A stretch of DNA of 28,580 bases, from contig JBAWWI010000019.1 in NCBI GenBank assembly GCA_037146835.1, forward strand, positions 1-28,580, read 5' to 3'. This DNA comes from IMCC26256 sp037146835 (lineage in GTDB: Bacteria > Actinomycetota > Acidimicrobiia > IMCC26256). This document shows positions 1-7,704 of the stretch, one piece after another (the first letter of the stretch is position 1; every line of letters starts with the position of its first letter). The position numbers and the translations under genes were made by a program. The notes beneath the pieces are model-generated. The model searched no databases and was not told where the DNA came from. It was given only the letters and a program-made list of their open reading frames with translations.

Positions 1-1124
1 GCGAGTTCCTCGGGGGTCTCAGCGGCCCAGGTAATTCGCATGCCAACAAAGTTGACCTCAAATATCTCTTCGCTGACGATCATGTAGATCTCGCCCTGCT
101 GGTCAACGAGTGCACGATGCCCGATGCGGCCCGTGTATGTATCTTCGTTGATGAAGCGCTTACCGTCCTTGCCAACAAGTAGTGCTCGCGCCATGCGGTG
201 TGGCGGGCCGATTGGGAGGGCACACTCAACGGAGTCCATGCGAGTTGTGGTGCCGCCTGCACCCTCGCCGAGGCGAATCCCGCGGCCGTCGTCGTTATCC
301 GTACCAACTCTCCAAGCTGAGAACGGTCGCAGCGCCTCGGGGCAGTAGCGGGCCAGCATCTCTTCGTTGAAGATAAATCCACCTGCGCAGAGAATCACTC
401 CACCGGTTGCACGCACGTGTAGGTCGCGGCCATCTACGCGTGCGACTAATCCAACAACGCGCCCAGCATCGACGATGAGTCGCTCGACGCGCGCATCTGT
501 ATGCACCGCGACATCTGTTTTGGCGAGGGCGCCGGTCAGGCACTCCATCAAGAATCCGCCGGCAGTATCTGGGAACTGCGGGTGATGCCCGCGAGGCACC
601 ACATCGGCGATGGCGTTGAAGGGCCAGGAGTCTTCGCCGCCTGAGAAGCAGAGGCCTGCATCGGTTATCGGCTCACGGTTGGGCTCATCGCAGAACTCGC
701 CCTTGAACGGAACACCGTGATCAACGAGCCAGTTGTAGTGAGCAACAGAGCCCTGGCAGTACTCGCGCACCTTGTCGGCATCTGCATCTGGTCCGCATGC
801 TTCTAGGAGAAAGCTCTCCATGTTCTCGGCCGTATCTGTGAATCCACAAGCCTCTTGAATGGGGGTTCCGCCACCGAGGTAGATGAGTCCACCGGAGAGT
901 GCACTTGTGCCACCACCTGCGCCGCCACGCTCGAATGCAACAACGCGTGCACCTGCTTCGTGGGCACTAATCGCAGCGCATGTACCAGCAATTCCGAGGC
1001 CAATAACTGCAACATCGGTCTCTATATCCCACTGCGTTACGGCTGCAGCATCGAGTGGTGCAATTGGTAATACGGCATCTTGAGCTGCATCTGTTGCTTC
1101 GCCTAGTGAATCGTTAGTGCTCAC
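1..1124 (-). CDS. FAD-dependent oxidoreductase, fumarate reductase/KstD-like, 3' end outside window
   Basis: The reading frame is open from a GTG at 1124 to the window edge, giving about 374 residues without the C-terminus. After roughly 35 residues comes a dinucleotide-binding fold with VIGLGIAG (about 41-48, GxGxxG) and an acidic strand end (VVAFERGG, Glu65). Further on, ILCAGGF and GKDGKRFINED are typical of the FAD_binding_2 family, which includes fumarate reductase flavoproteins and 3-ketosteroid delta1-dehydrogenases. The family oxidises or reduces a C-C bond next to a carbonyl using bound FAD. The GTG is chosen because it overlaps the TGA of the upstream F420-type gene as GTGA (1121-1124), a usual coupled start. 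It is the last visible gene of the operon that starts at 4085. The steroid substrate is inferred; the catalytic C-terminal part cannot be seen. Confidence 0.88.
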   Translation of the reverse strand, partial: MSTNDSLGEATDAAQDAVLPIAPLDAAAVTQWDIETDVAVIGLGIAGTCAAISAHEAGARVVAFERGGAGGGTSALSGGLIYLGGGTPIQEACGFTDTAENMESFLLEACGPDADADKVREYCQGSVAHYNWLVDHGVPFKGEFCDEPNREPITDAGLCFSGGEDSWPFNAIADVVPRGHHPQFPDTAGGFLMECLTGALAKTDVAVHTDARVERLIVDAGRVVGLVARVDGRDLHVRATGGVILCAGGFIFNEEMLARYCPEALRPFSAWRVGTDNDDGRGIRLGEGAGGTTTRMDSVECALPIGPPHRMARALLVGKDGKRFINEDTYTGRIGHRALVDQQGEIYMIVSEEIFEVNFVGMRITWAAETPEEL

Positions 1125-1996
1125 AGTTTTGTAATTACCTCATCAGCGAAACGCGCGAGCGAGTCGAGTTGAACAGTTAGGTCGTTAGGGTCGCCACCGT
1201 AGAAGTACCACGGAACAGTTTGAAGCTCGGTTACGCCCTTTTCTTCGAGGCGCTTGTAGCCATCGAGGTCGAATACATCTACGCATAGAGCGTTTATCTC
1301 GAAGGGGAGATGCGAACGGCCGTACTCGGTGCGGTAGCGAGCGATCTCGGAGAGGGCGTTTGTGATCTCCTCTTCAGTGTTCTGCACTGAGATCCAACCA
1401 TCTGCGAGGCGTGCTGCACGCTTAAAGCCTGGGTCGCTCAATCCACCGACATAGATCGGTACGGCCTTCTCAGGTGCAGGCGACATCATGAGGCGATCGA
1501 AGTCGTAGAAGGCTCCGTGATACTCGTGGTACGCAGGGCCTCCACCGCCGCAGAGGAGTTGAAGAATCTCGATCATCTCATCGGCGCGTTTTCCGCGTGT
1601 GCGCATATCAGTATGGGTCCACGTGAACTCTTCAGGGATCCATGAGAGTCCTACACCGAGCCCAACGCGCTCGCCAGAGAGAACGGCCAGCGACGACAGT
1701 TGCTTAGCAACCATCAGCGGATCGCGGATCGGCAGCTTCACGACGTTTGTGAGGAAGCGAATCTTTGACGTGACCGCAGCCATTGCAGCGATTGAGATAA
1801 ACGGGTCAACGAAAGGTGTCTCGGCTGGCCAGAAGCGTCCGCCATCGGGGCTGTATGGGTACTTAGCTGAGACTGTCTCGGGGAAGAAGACAGAGTCGGG
1901 GACAGTGATGGAGTCGAACCCAGCCTCCTCAGCGGCGCGAGCCATTGGGATGAGGTGGTGAGCAGGGAACATCGGGAACGCAGCAGTCCATTTCAT
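1121..1996 (-). CDS. LLM class F420-dependent oxidoreductase
   Basis: The 291-residue protein matches the single-domain luciferase-like monooxygenase family (TIM barrel), close to the TIGR03619-type F420-dependent enzymes of actinobacteria. Visible hallmarks are the N-terminal AEEAGFDSITVPDSVFF, the segment LSGERVGLGVGLSWIPEEF, and the C-terminal VPIYVGGLSDPGFKRAARLADGW. The family uses F420 (sometimes FMN) for hydride transfer on small organic substrates; the substrate here is unknown. The start at 1996 is supported by a TAACAT box at 2005-2010, eight bases upstream, with no Shine-Dalgarno sequence, suggesting a leaderless internal promoter. The gene follows the beta-propeller gene by 26 bases and overlaps the FAD oxidoreductase by 4 bases. 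F420 use is inferred from the family. Confidence 0.9.
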   Translation of the reverse strand: MKWTAAFPMFPAHHLIPMARAAEEAGFDSITVPDSVFFPETVSAKYPYSPDGGRFWPAETPFVDPFISIAAMAAVTSKIRFLTNVVKLPIRDPLMVAKQLSSLAVLSGERVGLGVGLSWIPEEFTWTHTDMRTRGKRADEMIEILQLLCGGGGPAYHEYHGAFYDFDRLMMSPAPEKAVPIYVGGLSDPGFKRAARLADGWISVQNTEEEITNALSEIARYRTEYGRSHLPFEINALCVDVFDLDGYKRLEEKGVTELQTVPWYFYGGDPNDLTVQLDSLARFADEVITKL

Positions 1997-2004
1997 GTGC
2001 GGTG

Positions 2005-2010
2005 ATGTTA
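2005..2010 (-). promoter_or_regulatory. Putative -10 box for leaderless start of the LLM gene
   Basis: TAACAT on the minus strand lies eight bases before the ATG at 1996, so transcription would begin at or next to the start codon. No purine-rich ribosome site lies between. I see no convincing -35 element. It would make the LLM-FAD pair separately transcribable from the SDR-propeller part of the operon. Confidence 0.45.
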
Positions 2011-2022
2011 TGGCCCGAGGGG

Positions 2023-3291
2023 CTACGACTTCGCCTCGACCGAGATTCTGCTTATTCCCGGGAACGCGCAGGAGTAGAGGTCACGCCCAAATCCGGCTGC
2101 AGGGAAGACCGGCGACTGGATGGGTGAGCCGGTGTCGACACGCCCTCGCTCCTCACCGGTCTCGATGTTGAGGACAACCAACTGCTCGGCCATGCGCTCG
2201 GAGTCGTGGTCGTGAGTTACTAGTTCGCCTGTATCTGGATAGAGGATCATGTGAGGCGCATGGTCTTGGGTGCGCTGCCAACGGATCTTCGCAGTTCCGT
2301 CGTCTCGATAATCAAAAGCAGTAAGCGTGCTGTTCCCGGAGTCGAAGCCAATTGCAATCTTGCGTGATGCGTCGATTGCTGGCGGATTGGCGATTATTCC
2401 GTTGGGTGCGCCGCAGATCTCATGCATAGCAACATCGCCACTACCGAGATCGACGCGAATCAGGTGAAGAGGTGCGCCAGAGGTGCCGTTGTTCTTGAAG
2501 GTTCCGGTGAACCTCTCGGTACCCTCGCCATTATCTAGGAACCAAGCAGCACCATCAACTAGCAATGCATCCCATCCGTAGGTCTGGCCCTCCATCGTGC
2601 GGTACTTAGGGGCGAATACTTCGTCGAGGCTCCAGCCGTCACTCCACTCAAGACGCCAGAGGTGCTCAGTGCCAACAACATAGAGAGTGTTCCCATCTGC
2701 GGAGAGGCGAGCGATCGATCTCTCGGGGAGTACAAACTCATCGCAGCGCGGCTCGAGAGTTACCGGATCAAGCGCCATGATCGCGGAGGGTGCATCGCTG
2801 TCTTTTGCGAAATCCTTCGTGACGAGTGTGCCGTCGGCAAGAAGCACGAACGAGTTATATGGACGCGGCCGCGGGAGTTGGCGCTGAGCCTCTATCTCAA
2901 GTGTCTCCGGATTGAGGCGGTGAGCGAAGGTTCCGTATACGCATAGAAGCGCGCCATCAGCGGCAACCGCTAGACCGCCTGGCCACATGGGTCCGGCAGG
3001 TAGAGCAGGGGAGGTTTGGAGCATCTCGAGCGTCTCAGGATCTATGCGCTCAACCCAAGAGTTGGTCTCCTCGCCGAGAGTGTGGCGCAGCATGAAGAGC
3101 TCACCTGCGTTGCGCTGCACCGCCATCGTGACCGCAACCTCAAAACGAAAGGTTGCCTTGAGCATCTCGTCGTCGCCTATGCCAAGACCCACACCTGAGA
3201 GGGGGATTTGCTGACGCAGCGCACCGCCATCCTCGGCCGGCCATCTGCTTGCGTAATAGGGGGAATCAGATATCTCGCTCAAGGGGTCCAT
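2023..3291 (-). CDS. Beta-propeller protein of unknown function
   Basis: This 422-residue protein has no recognised enzyme motif, signal peptide or membrane segment. Its repeated pattern suggests propeller blades: hydrophobic strands with ADG turns (LAVAADGALLCVYG, LLADGTLVTKD, LSADGNTLYVVG) followed by strands ending in DPETLE (84-89), NPETLE (127-132) and DPVTLE (175-180), about 43-48 residues apart. Later blades show VDLGSGDV and LNIETGEERG. Quinoprotein or WD40-like propellers look like this. The ATG at 3291 lies eight bases after the SDR stop codon, so the two genes are very likely co-transcribed. Lying between redox enzymes, it may be a lactonase- or dehydrogenase-like enzyme, or a scaffold; nothing in the sequence decides this. 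Confidence 0.8.
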   Translation of the reverse strand: MDPLSEISDSPYYASRWPAEDGGALRQQIPLSGVGLGIGDDEMLKATFRFEVAVTMAVQRNAGELFMLRHTLGEETNSWVERIDPETLEMLQTSPALPAGPMWPGGLAVAADGALLCVYGTFAHRLNPETLEIEAQRQLPRPRPYNSFVLLADGTLVTKDFAKDSDAPSAIMALDPVTLEPRCDEFVLPERSIARLSADGNTLYVVGTEHLWRLEWSDGWSLDEVFAPKYRTMEGQTYGWDALLVDGAAWFLDNGEGTERFTGTFKNNGTSGAPLHLIRVDLGSGDVAMHEICGAPNGIIANPPAIDASRKIAIGFDSGNSTLTAFDYRDDGTAKIRWQRTQDHAPHMILYPDTGELVTHDHDSERMAEQLVVLNIETGEERGRVDTGSPIQSPVFPAAGFGRDLYSCAFPGISRISVEAKS

Positions 3292-3299
3292 TCTTCGAT

Positions 3300-4085
3300 C
3301 TACAGATCAGGCATGCCCATTGCGAGGTTTGCTTCCTCTAGGCCACCATCAACTTCGTAGAGTTTTCCGGTTACAAATGAAGAAGCCGACGACGCAAGGA
3401 ATAGGGCACAGAGCGCAATGTCCTCGGGCTGGCCGAGTCGCTTGAGGGGAGTGCCATCGACCATTGCATTGCGGAGTCCGTCATCTGTGAGGACCGTCTC
3501 AAGAGCACTAGTAGCGATGGAGCCGACTGCGATTCCATTAACGCGAATCTTTGGTGCAAGGTCTGCAGCCATAAGGCGCGTCATATGGGTGAGTGCTGCC
3601 TTTGCTGTTCCGTAGGCAACAAATCCACGGTCACGAAGTCGCCCGATTGTTGAGGAGATATTGACAACGGATCCCGAGCCCTGCTCAAGCATCGTCGGGA
3701 CTGCTGCCTTCGTTAGAACAAATGCAGTAGTGACATTGAAGTGGAAAGAGCGCTCGAGATAACCGGGGGTCGTGTCGAGGAATGCTCGTGGAGCGGTACC
3801 GCCCGCATTATTGATCACAATGTCAATACGCCCAAACTCCTCAACGGTCGCGCCAGCTAGGGCAGCAACTGCATCGTTATCGACTACATCGGTTGGGATC
3901 ACAAGCGCTCGTCGCCCCATATCGCGTATCTGGCCAGCAACGATATCTAGCTGATCAATTGATCGAGCTGCGAGCACAACATCTGCCCCTGCCTCGGCGA
4001 GCCCTAGGGCGACAGCGGCGCCAATGCCGCGACCTGCGCCTGTAACAATCGCTGCCTGACCATCGAGTCTGAATCTTTCGAGCAT
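3300..4085 (-). CDS. Short-chain dehydrogenase/reductase (SDR)
   Basis: A classical SDR of 261 residues: cofactor loop TGAGRGIG (15-22), NNAG (92-95) and the catalytic set Ser145, Tyr158 and Lys162 (YGTAK). An Arg at position 41 after the second beta strand (LAARS) favours NADP(H), but this is not decisive. The C-terminal SSASSFVTGKLYEVDGG is the usual family ending. The family oxidises secondary alcohols or reduces ketones, including 3-oxoacyl-CoA and hydroxysteroids. The start at 4085 is supported by GGAGG at 4090-4094, four bases upstream. It is the first gene of the minus-strand operon and divergent from the P450, suggesting a shared catabolic role. The substrate is not predictable from sequence alone. 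Confidence 0.93.
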   Translation of the reverse strand: MLERFRLDGQAAIVTGAGRGIGAAVALGLAEAGADVVLAARSIDQLDIVAGQIRDMGRRALVIPTDVVDNDAVAALAGATVEEFGRIDIVINNAGGTAPRAFLDTTPGYLERSFHFNVTTAFVLTKAAVPTMLEQGSGSVVNISSTIGRLRDRGFVAYGTAKAALTHMTRLMAADLAPKIRVNGIAVGSIATSALETVLTDDGLRNAMVDGTPLKRLGQPEDIALCALFLASSASSFVTGKLYEVDGGLEEANLAMGMPDL

Positions 4086-4139
4086 TGTTCCTCCGTTCGT
4101 GGTGGATTCTGACCGTAGCGCCCTCTACGATGCTCGGTC
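4086..4139. promoter_or_regulatory. Divergent promoter region between SDR operon and P450
   Basis: In these 54 bases the plus strand has TACGAT (4126-4131) eight bases before the P450 ATG, with no Shine-Dalgarno sequence. The minus strand has TACGGT (4112-4117), leaving about 20 bases of leader with GGAGG (4090-4094) before the SDR ATG. The two boxes sit back to back inside a perfect dyad, CGTAG-N6-CTACG (4114-4129), which could be an operator that controls both directions. Box assignments were made by eye. Confidence 0.45.
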
Positions 4140-5342
4140 ATGACCGGAGCAGTAAATACTCAGCCAGATCTCCTCGATGGGCAGTTTTATGTGGAGGACC
4201 CTTACAGCACGTACGCGTGGATGCGCGAGAACGAGCCGATCTACTGGGACGAGGTCAATAACCTCTGGGCTGTCTTTCGCTATGACGACATTGTGGCGAT
4301 CGAGAAGGACAAGGCGACCTTTAAGAATGGTGGCCAGGCCGATAATGGCTACCGTCCAGGAATCTCCTCTGACCCATCGATCATTGGGCTTGACGACCCG
4401 GAGCATCAGGTGCGTCGCCAGTTAGTTGCACGGCGCTTTACGCCGCGTGCGGTAGCGGGCTTTGAGGAGCACGTACGCGAGGTGGTTACTGAGATCCTTG
4501 ATCGCGCACTAGCCGCGGGCACCGTGGACGCGGTCGCAGATATGGCTGCACCCCTGCCTGCCTCGATGATCGGCGAGTTGATTGGTTTTCCAGATGACAT
4601 GGTCGGGAAACTTCAGGAGTGGTCAGAGCGAACCATCTCGCTTGGTGGAGGGCCTCGATATTTTGAGGATGCCGGCATCATCGCAACCTTCGAGTTTGCT
4701 CAGGCCTGCGCGGATCTCTACGAGGAGAAGAAGGGCTGCCCTGCCGATGATGTGATGAGTCTCTGGGTTGATCATGAAAAGACTGGACTCAAAGACTCAA
4801 AGGCTTTTGGCCTTGATCAGATAACGAGCGATTGCTTGCTTTTACTTGATGGAGGCGCAGAGACGACGCGCACCGTAATCGCACGCACAATGCTGAACTT
4901 GATAAGCCGCCCGGATCAGTGGGAGTTGATGCGCAATGGCGCAGACCTAACCCTCGCTGTTGAGGAGTTCATTCGCTTTGTGACCCCAATCCACAACATG
5001 TGCCGCGCTGCCACGCGCGATGTTGAGTTCGGCGGCAAGTTGATCAAAGAGGGTGAGCAAGTTGTGCTCATGTACTCATCGGCGAACCGCGATACAGATC
5101 ACTTCACGAATCCTGAAGAGCTTGACATCACGCGTGATCCAAACATGCACCTTGCGTTTGGATTCGGGACACACTTCTGTCTTGGCTCCAACCTTGCGCG
5201 CCTAGAGATTCGTGTCTTCTTCGAGGAGATGATCAAGCGCGTGAAGGGATGGAGTCTTGCCCCGGGTACTGCTCCGGTCGAGATGCCAAACGCCTTTGTA
5301 TTCGGGATGCGCGAGATGATGGTCGTGCTCGACCCAGCCTGA
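4140..5342 (+). CDS. Cytochrome P450, CYP142-like
   Basis: A complete bacterial P450 of 400 residues. The oxygen-binding I-helix motif GGAETT is at 238-243, the K-helix ExxR is Glu276-Arg279, and the haem loop FGFGTHFCLG has Cys347 as iron ligand. Stretches such as PIHNMCRAATRDVEF and NPNMHLAFGFGTHFCLG resemble, from memory, Mycobacterium CYP142, which oxidises the cholesterol side-chain terminus; that assignment is an inference. The enzyme would be soluble and need a ferredoxin and reductase, neither of which is in the window. The start is supported by TACGAT eight bases upstream (leaderless). It is divergent from the SDR operon and ends only eight bases before the stop of the convergent aldo/keto reductase. 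Confidence 0.94.
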   Translation: MTGAVNTQPDLLDGQFYVEDPYSTYAWMRENEPIYWDEVNNLWAVFRYDDIVAIEKDKATFKNGGQADNGYRPGISSDPSIIGLDDPEHQVRRQLVARRFTPRAVAGFEEHVREVVTEILDRALAAGTVDAVADMAAPLPASMIGELIGFPDDMVGKLQEWSERTISLGGGPRYFEDAGIIATFEFAQACADLYEEKKGCPADDVMSLWVDHEKTGLKDSKAFGLDQITSDCLLLLDGGAETTRTVIARTMLNLISRPDQWELMRNGADLTLAVEEFIRFVTPIHNMCRAATRDVEFGGKLIKEGEQVVLMYSSANRDTDHFTNPEELDITRDPNMHLAFGFGTHFCLGSNLARLEIRVFFEEMIKRVKGWSLAPGTAPVEMPNAFVFGMREMMVVLDPA

Positions 5343-5350
5343 GGAGCTGC

Positions 5351-6343
5351 TTAGCCGCCTGTTCCCCAACCGGTTGCTGCATCGATACGAGCCATGATCT
5401 CTTCATCTAGGAGCTCGACTACGTCGAGAGCGCCCATGTTGTCATGTACCTGCTCTGGTCGGCTTGCCCCTGTGATTACAGTCGATACACGCTCATTCTT
5501 GGAGCACCATGCGATCGCCAACTGTGCGAGTGTGCAGTCGAGTTCGGTAGCAATCTCGGCGAGGCTGCGAACCTTTGCGCTTGCCTTCTCGTTGGTGAGC
5601 ATTCCTCGTAGCCACTCATAACCAGGGAGTGCGCCACGGCTGTCCTCGGGCACGCCGTCGAGGTACTTACCGGTAAGCAGACCAGATGCGAGTGGGCTCC
5701 ACGTTGTGAGTCCGAGACCGATGTCCTCATAGAGGCGTGCGTACTCGAGCTCGACCTTCATTCGGTCGAGCAAGTGATACTGAGGCTGCTCGACGATTGG
5801 CTTATGTAGGTGGTGACGCTCTGCGATCTCGTATGCGGCGCGAATGTCATCCGCGTTCCACATTGAGGTTCCCCAGTAGAGGGCCTTGCCCTGCGAGATG
5901 ATGTCTGACATCGCCCAGACGGTCTCCTCGATTGGGGTCTCAGCATCTGCGCGGTGGCAGTAGAGGATGTCGACGAAGTCGAGGCTCATGCGCTCAAGAG
6001 ATCCGTCGATTGCCTGCATGAGGTACTTGCGGTTGAGCGTGTTGGACATATTTACGCCACCGTGGATGCCCCAGTAAACCTTGGTCGACATCACATACTC
6101 GTGGCGCTTCCAACCGAGTTCTTTGACGGCATCGCCCATGATCTGCTCGGACTGTCCGCCTGCATAAGCCTCAGCGTTGTCCCAGAAGTTCACTCCATAA
6201 CTGTGAGCGGCGTCCATGCATGCGACTGCGATGTCGAGACCCATCTGCGTACCGAAGGAGACCCAAGAACCAAAGGAGAGCTTGCTGACTTTTAACCCTG
6301 ATCGCCCGAGTCGGCGGTACTCCATCTTCGATGCATCTGCCAT
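5351..6343 (-). CDS. Aldo/keto reductase, potassium-channel beta-subunit-like
   Basis: A 330-residue NADPH-dependent aldo/keto reductase barrel. The opening MEYRRLGRSGLKVSKLSFG, the segment NFWDNAEAYAGGQSEQIMG and the late ITGASRPEQVHDNMGALDV fit the Kv-beta/YghZ-like subfamily. The catalytic tetrad appears to be Asp55, Tyr60, Lys88 and His130 (LYCHRAD). The family reduces aldehydes and ketones; no ion channel is implied here. The ATG at 6343 follows AGGAG by about six bases, so this mRNA has a normal leader. A possible -10 (TACTAG, 6372-6377) lies about 30 bases upstream. The gene is transcribed alone and converges on the P450 with an eight-base gap, so read-through antisense RNA is likely. 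Confidence 0.93.
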   Translation of the reverse strand: MADASKMEYRRLGRSGLKVSKLSFGSWVSFGTQMGLDIAVACMDAAHSYGVNFWDNAEAYAGGQSEQIMGDAVKELGWKRHEYVMSTKVYWGIHGGVNMSNTLNRKYLMQAIDGSLERMSLDFVDILYCHRADAETPIEETVWAMSDIISQGKALYWGTSMWNADDIRAAYEIAERHHLHKPIVEQPQYHLLDRMKVELEYARLYEDIGLGLTTWSPLASGLLTGKYLDGVPEDSRGALPGYEWLRGMLTNEKASAKVRSLAEIATELDCTLAQLAIAWCSKNERVSTVITGASRPEQVHDNMGALDVVELLDEEIMARIDAATGWGTGG

Positions 6344-6462
6344 GGTGTTCTCCTAATCGTTTTTCGGTGCCCTAGTAGCCGGGTGAACGGAGCACATCCT
6401 ACGTCGCGAGCGTCCCTATTCGCTTATGCTCACTTCCAATACTCAACAAACGGGGGAATGTT
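6344..6462. promoter_or_regulatory. Divergent promoter region, aldo/keto reductase and PI-PLC-like gene
   Basis: The plus strand has TATGCT at 6425-6430, then about 25 bases of leader and GGGGGA (6452-6457) five bases before the GTG at 6463. The minus strand has TACTAG (6372-6377) and AGGAG before the ATG at 6343. The 9-mer TATGCTCAC at 6425-6433 recurs at 7692-7700, before the next gene. No -35 consensus or RNA structure is clear. Confidence 0.4.
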
Positions 6463-7674
6463 GTGCTCAAGAAAAGTTTGACCTTCTGGGTCGTTGTGAT
6501 GCTGTCTCTTGGGGCGCCTACCGCTGCTGTTGCCGGTGCTGCGGGCTCCGCTCGAGAGGCATCTAAAGCCTCCTCGAAGACCTGTAAGAATCTCAACACT
6601 TACGCCGCTGCTCAAAGATGTATTCATCTGAATCAGGTCCAGGTAATCGGGAGCCACAACTCCTACCACCTCCGAGGGCAGGACCCGTTCTGGAGCGCCT
6701 TCGAGGCCTTCGTACCCGACATTGCTAGAACTCTCGATTACACGCACCCAGCTCTTGCAAAGCAATTTAGTGAGCAGAGTGTTCGCCAGATTGAACTTGA
6801 TGTAGTCACGGATCCAAAAGGTGGACGGTTCGCCGAGCACAAAATATTGAAGGTTGTAAATCTTCCAACTGCATCTACCGATAAGTCACTTCTTAAACCT
6901 GGTTTTAAGGTGCTGCATGTCCCAGAGATTGACTGGGAGACAACCTGCTCGACGCTGCGTAAATGCTTGACTCAGGTAAAGAGTTGGTCTGAGAACAATC
7001 CTGGTCATGCCCCTATCGCAATTCTTCTTGAACTTAAAGACGATGCGACTCCTGATCCGCTAAACCTGGATTTTGTTCAACCGCTCGCATTTACAGGGCG
7101 CGACTTAGACGCTTTAGACGCTCTCATCCGCTCCGTATTTCCAAGTAATAAATTGATCACACCGGACCTTGTTAGAGGCAAACGTAAGACTCTTGATGTC
7201 GCAGTGACCAAAGATGGGTGGCCAACGCTCGAGGCGTCGCGTGGAAAAGTTATGTTCCTGATGGATAACGAGAGCGGTGTTCGCGACCTTTATCTGAAGG
7301 GTCACAAGAACCTCGCAGGGCGTGCGATATTTACGTCCTCCTCACCCGGTCGCCCTGATGCCGCTTTCATTAAGGAGAATGATCCGACCGGTGCCAACAC
7401 GGCAAAGATCCAAGATTTAGTTCAGCGTGGTTATGTGGTTAGGACTCGTTCAGATGCTGATACTGAGCAAGCTCGCACAGGAGATACGACCCAGCGGGAT
7501 CTAGCGTTGAGCAGCGGAGCACAGTGGGTCAGCACCGATTACCCAACCCCCGCAGACGGAGCCAGATTTGGTACCGGCTATTTCGCATCCATTCCAGGAG
7601 GAACGGTTGCTCGCTGTAATCCTGTGAACGGTCCTGTCAATTGCCGTAGCAATCTGTTGGAGCGCCTTCGCTGA
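6463..7674 (+). CDS. Secreted Ca2+-dependent PI-PLC family protein
   Basis: The 403-residue product begins with a Sec signal peptide: KK, a hydrophobic core and AVAGA near residue 25. The mature part contains VIGSHNSYH, RQIELDV, LHVPEID and ILLELK. These give His65, Asn66, Glu111, Asp113, His152 and Glu190, the same order as the two catalytic histidines and the Ca2+ ligands of eukaryotic PLC X domains. This matches the Ca2+-dependent phosphoinositide-specific phospholipase C family found in some bacteria. Paired cysteines (41/53, 162/168 and two near the C-terminus) suggest disulfides outside the cell. It may cleave inositol phospholipids or a related phosphodiester; the substrate is inferred. 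The GTG start follows GGGGGA by five bases. By eye, codon use is more AT-rich at third positions than in neighbouring genes. Confidence 0.85.
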   Translation: MLKKSLTFWVVVMLSLGAPTAAVAGAAGSAREASKASSKTCKNLNTYAAAQRCIHLNQVQVIGSHNSYHLRGQDPFWSAFEAFVPDIARTLDYTHPALAKQFSEQSVRQIELDVVTDPKGGRFAEHKILKVVNLPTASTDKSLLKPGFKVLHVPEIDWETTCSTLRKCLTQVKSWSENNPGHAPIAILLELKDDATPDPLNLDFVQPLAFTGRDLDALDALIRSVFPSNKLITPDLVRGKRKTLDVAVTKDGWPTLEASRGKVMFLMDNESGVRDLYLKGHKNLAGRAIFTSSSPGRPDAAFIKENDPTGANTAKIQDLVQRGYVVRTRSDADTEQARTGDTTQRDLALSSGAQWVSTDYPTPADGARFGTGYFASIPGGTVARCNPVNGPVNCRSNLLERLR

Positions 7675-7691
7675 CCGCCGTCATCAAGGCG

Positions 7692-7697
7692 TATGCT
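7692..7697 (+). promoter_or_regulatory. Putative -10 box for leaderless start of the SnoaL-like gene
   Basis: TATGCT ends seven bases before the ATG at 7705. A longer reading frame could begin with the ATG inside this box (7693), but that ATG has no ribosome site, so 7705 is preferred. Confidence 0.5.
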
Positions 7698-7704
7698 CAC
7701 GCCC

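Noticed and set aside
6458..6481. Seven-codon frame ATG 6458 overlapping the PI-PLC-like start
   Set aside because: The ribosome site directly abuts this ATG, leaving no spacing; the GTG at 6463 is correctly spaced.
6430..6840. Minus-strand 136-residue frame opposite the PI-PLC-like gene
   Set aside because: No recognisable motif; it mirrors the coding frame of a gene with complete catalytic residues.
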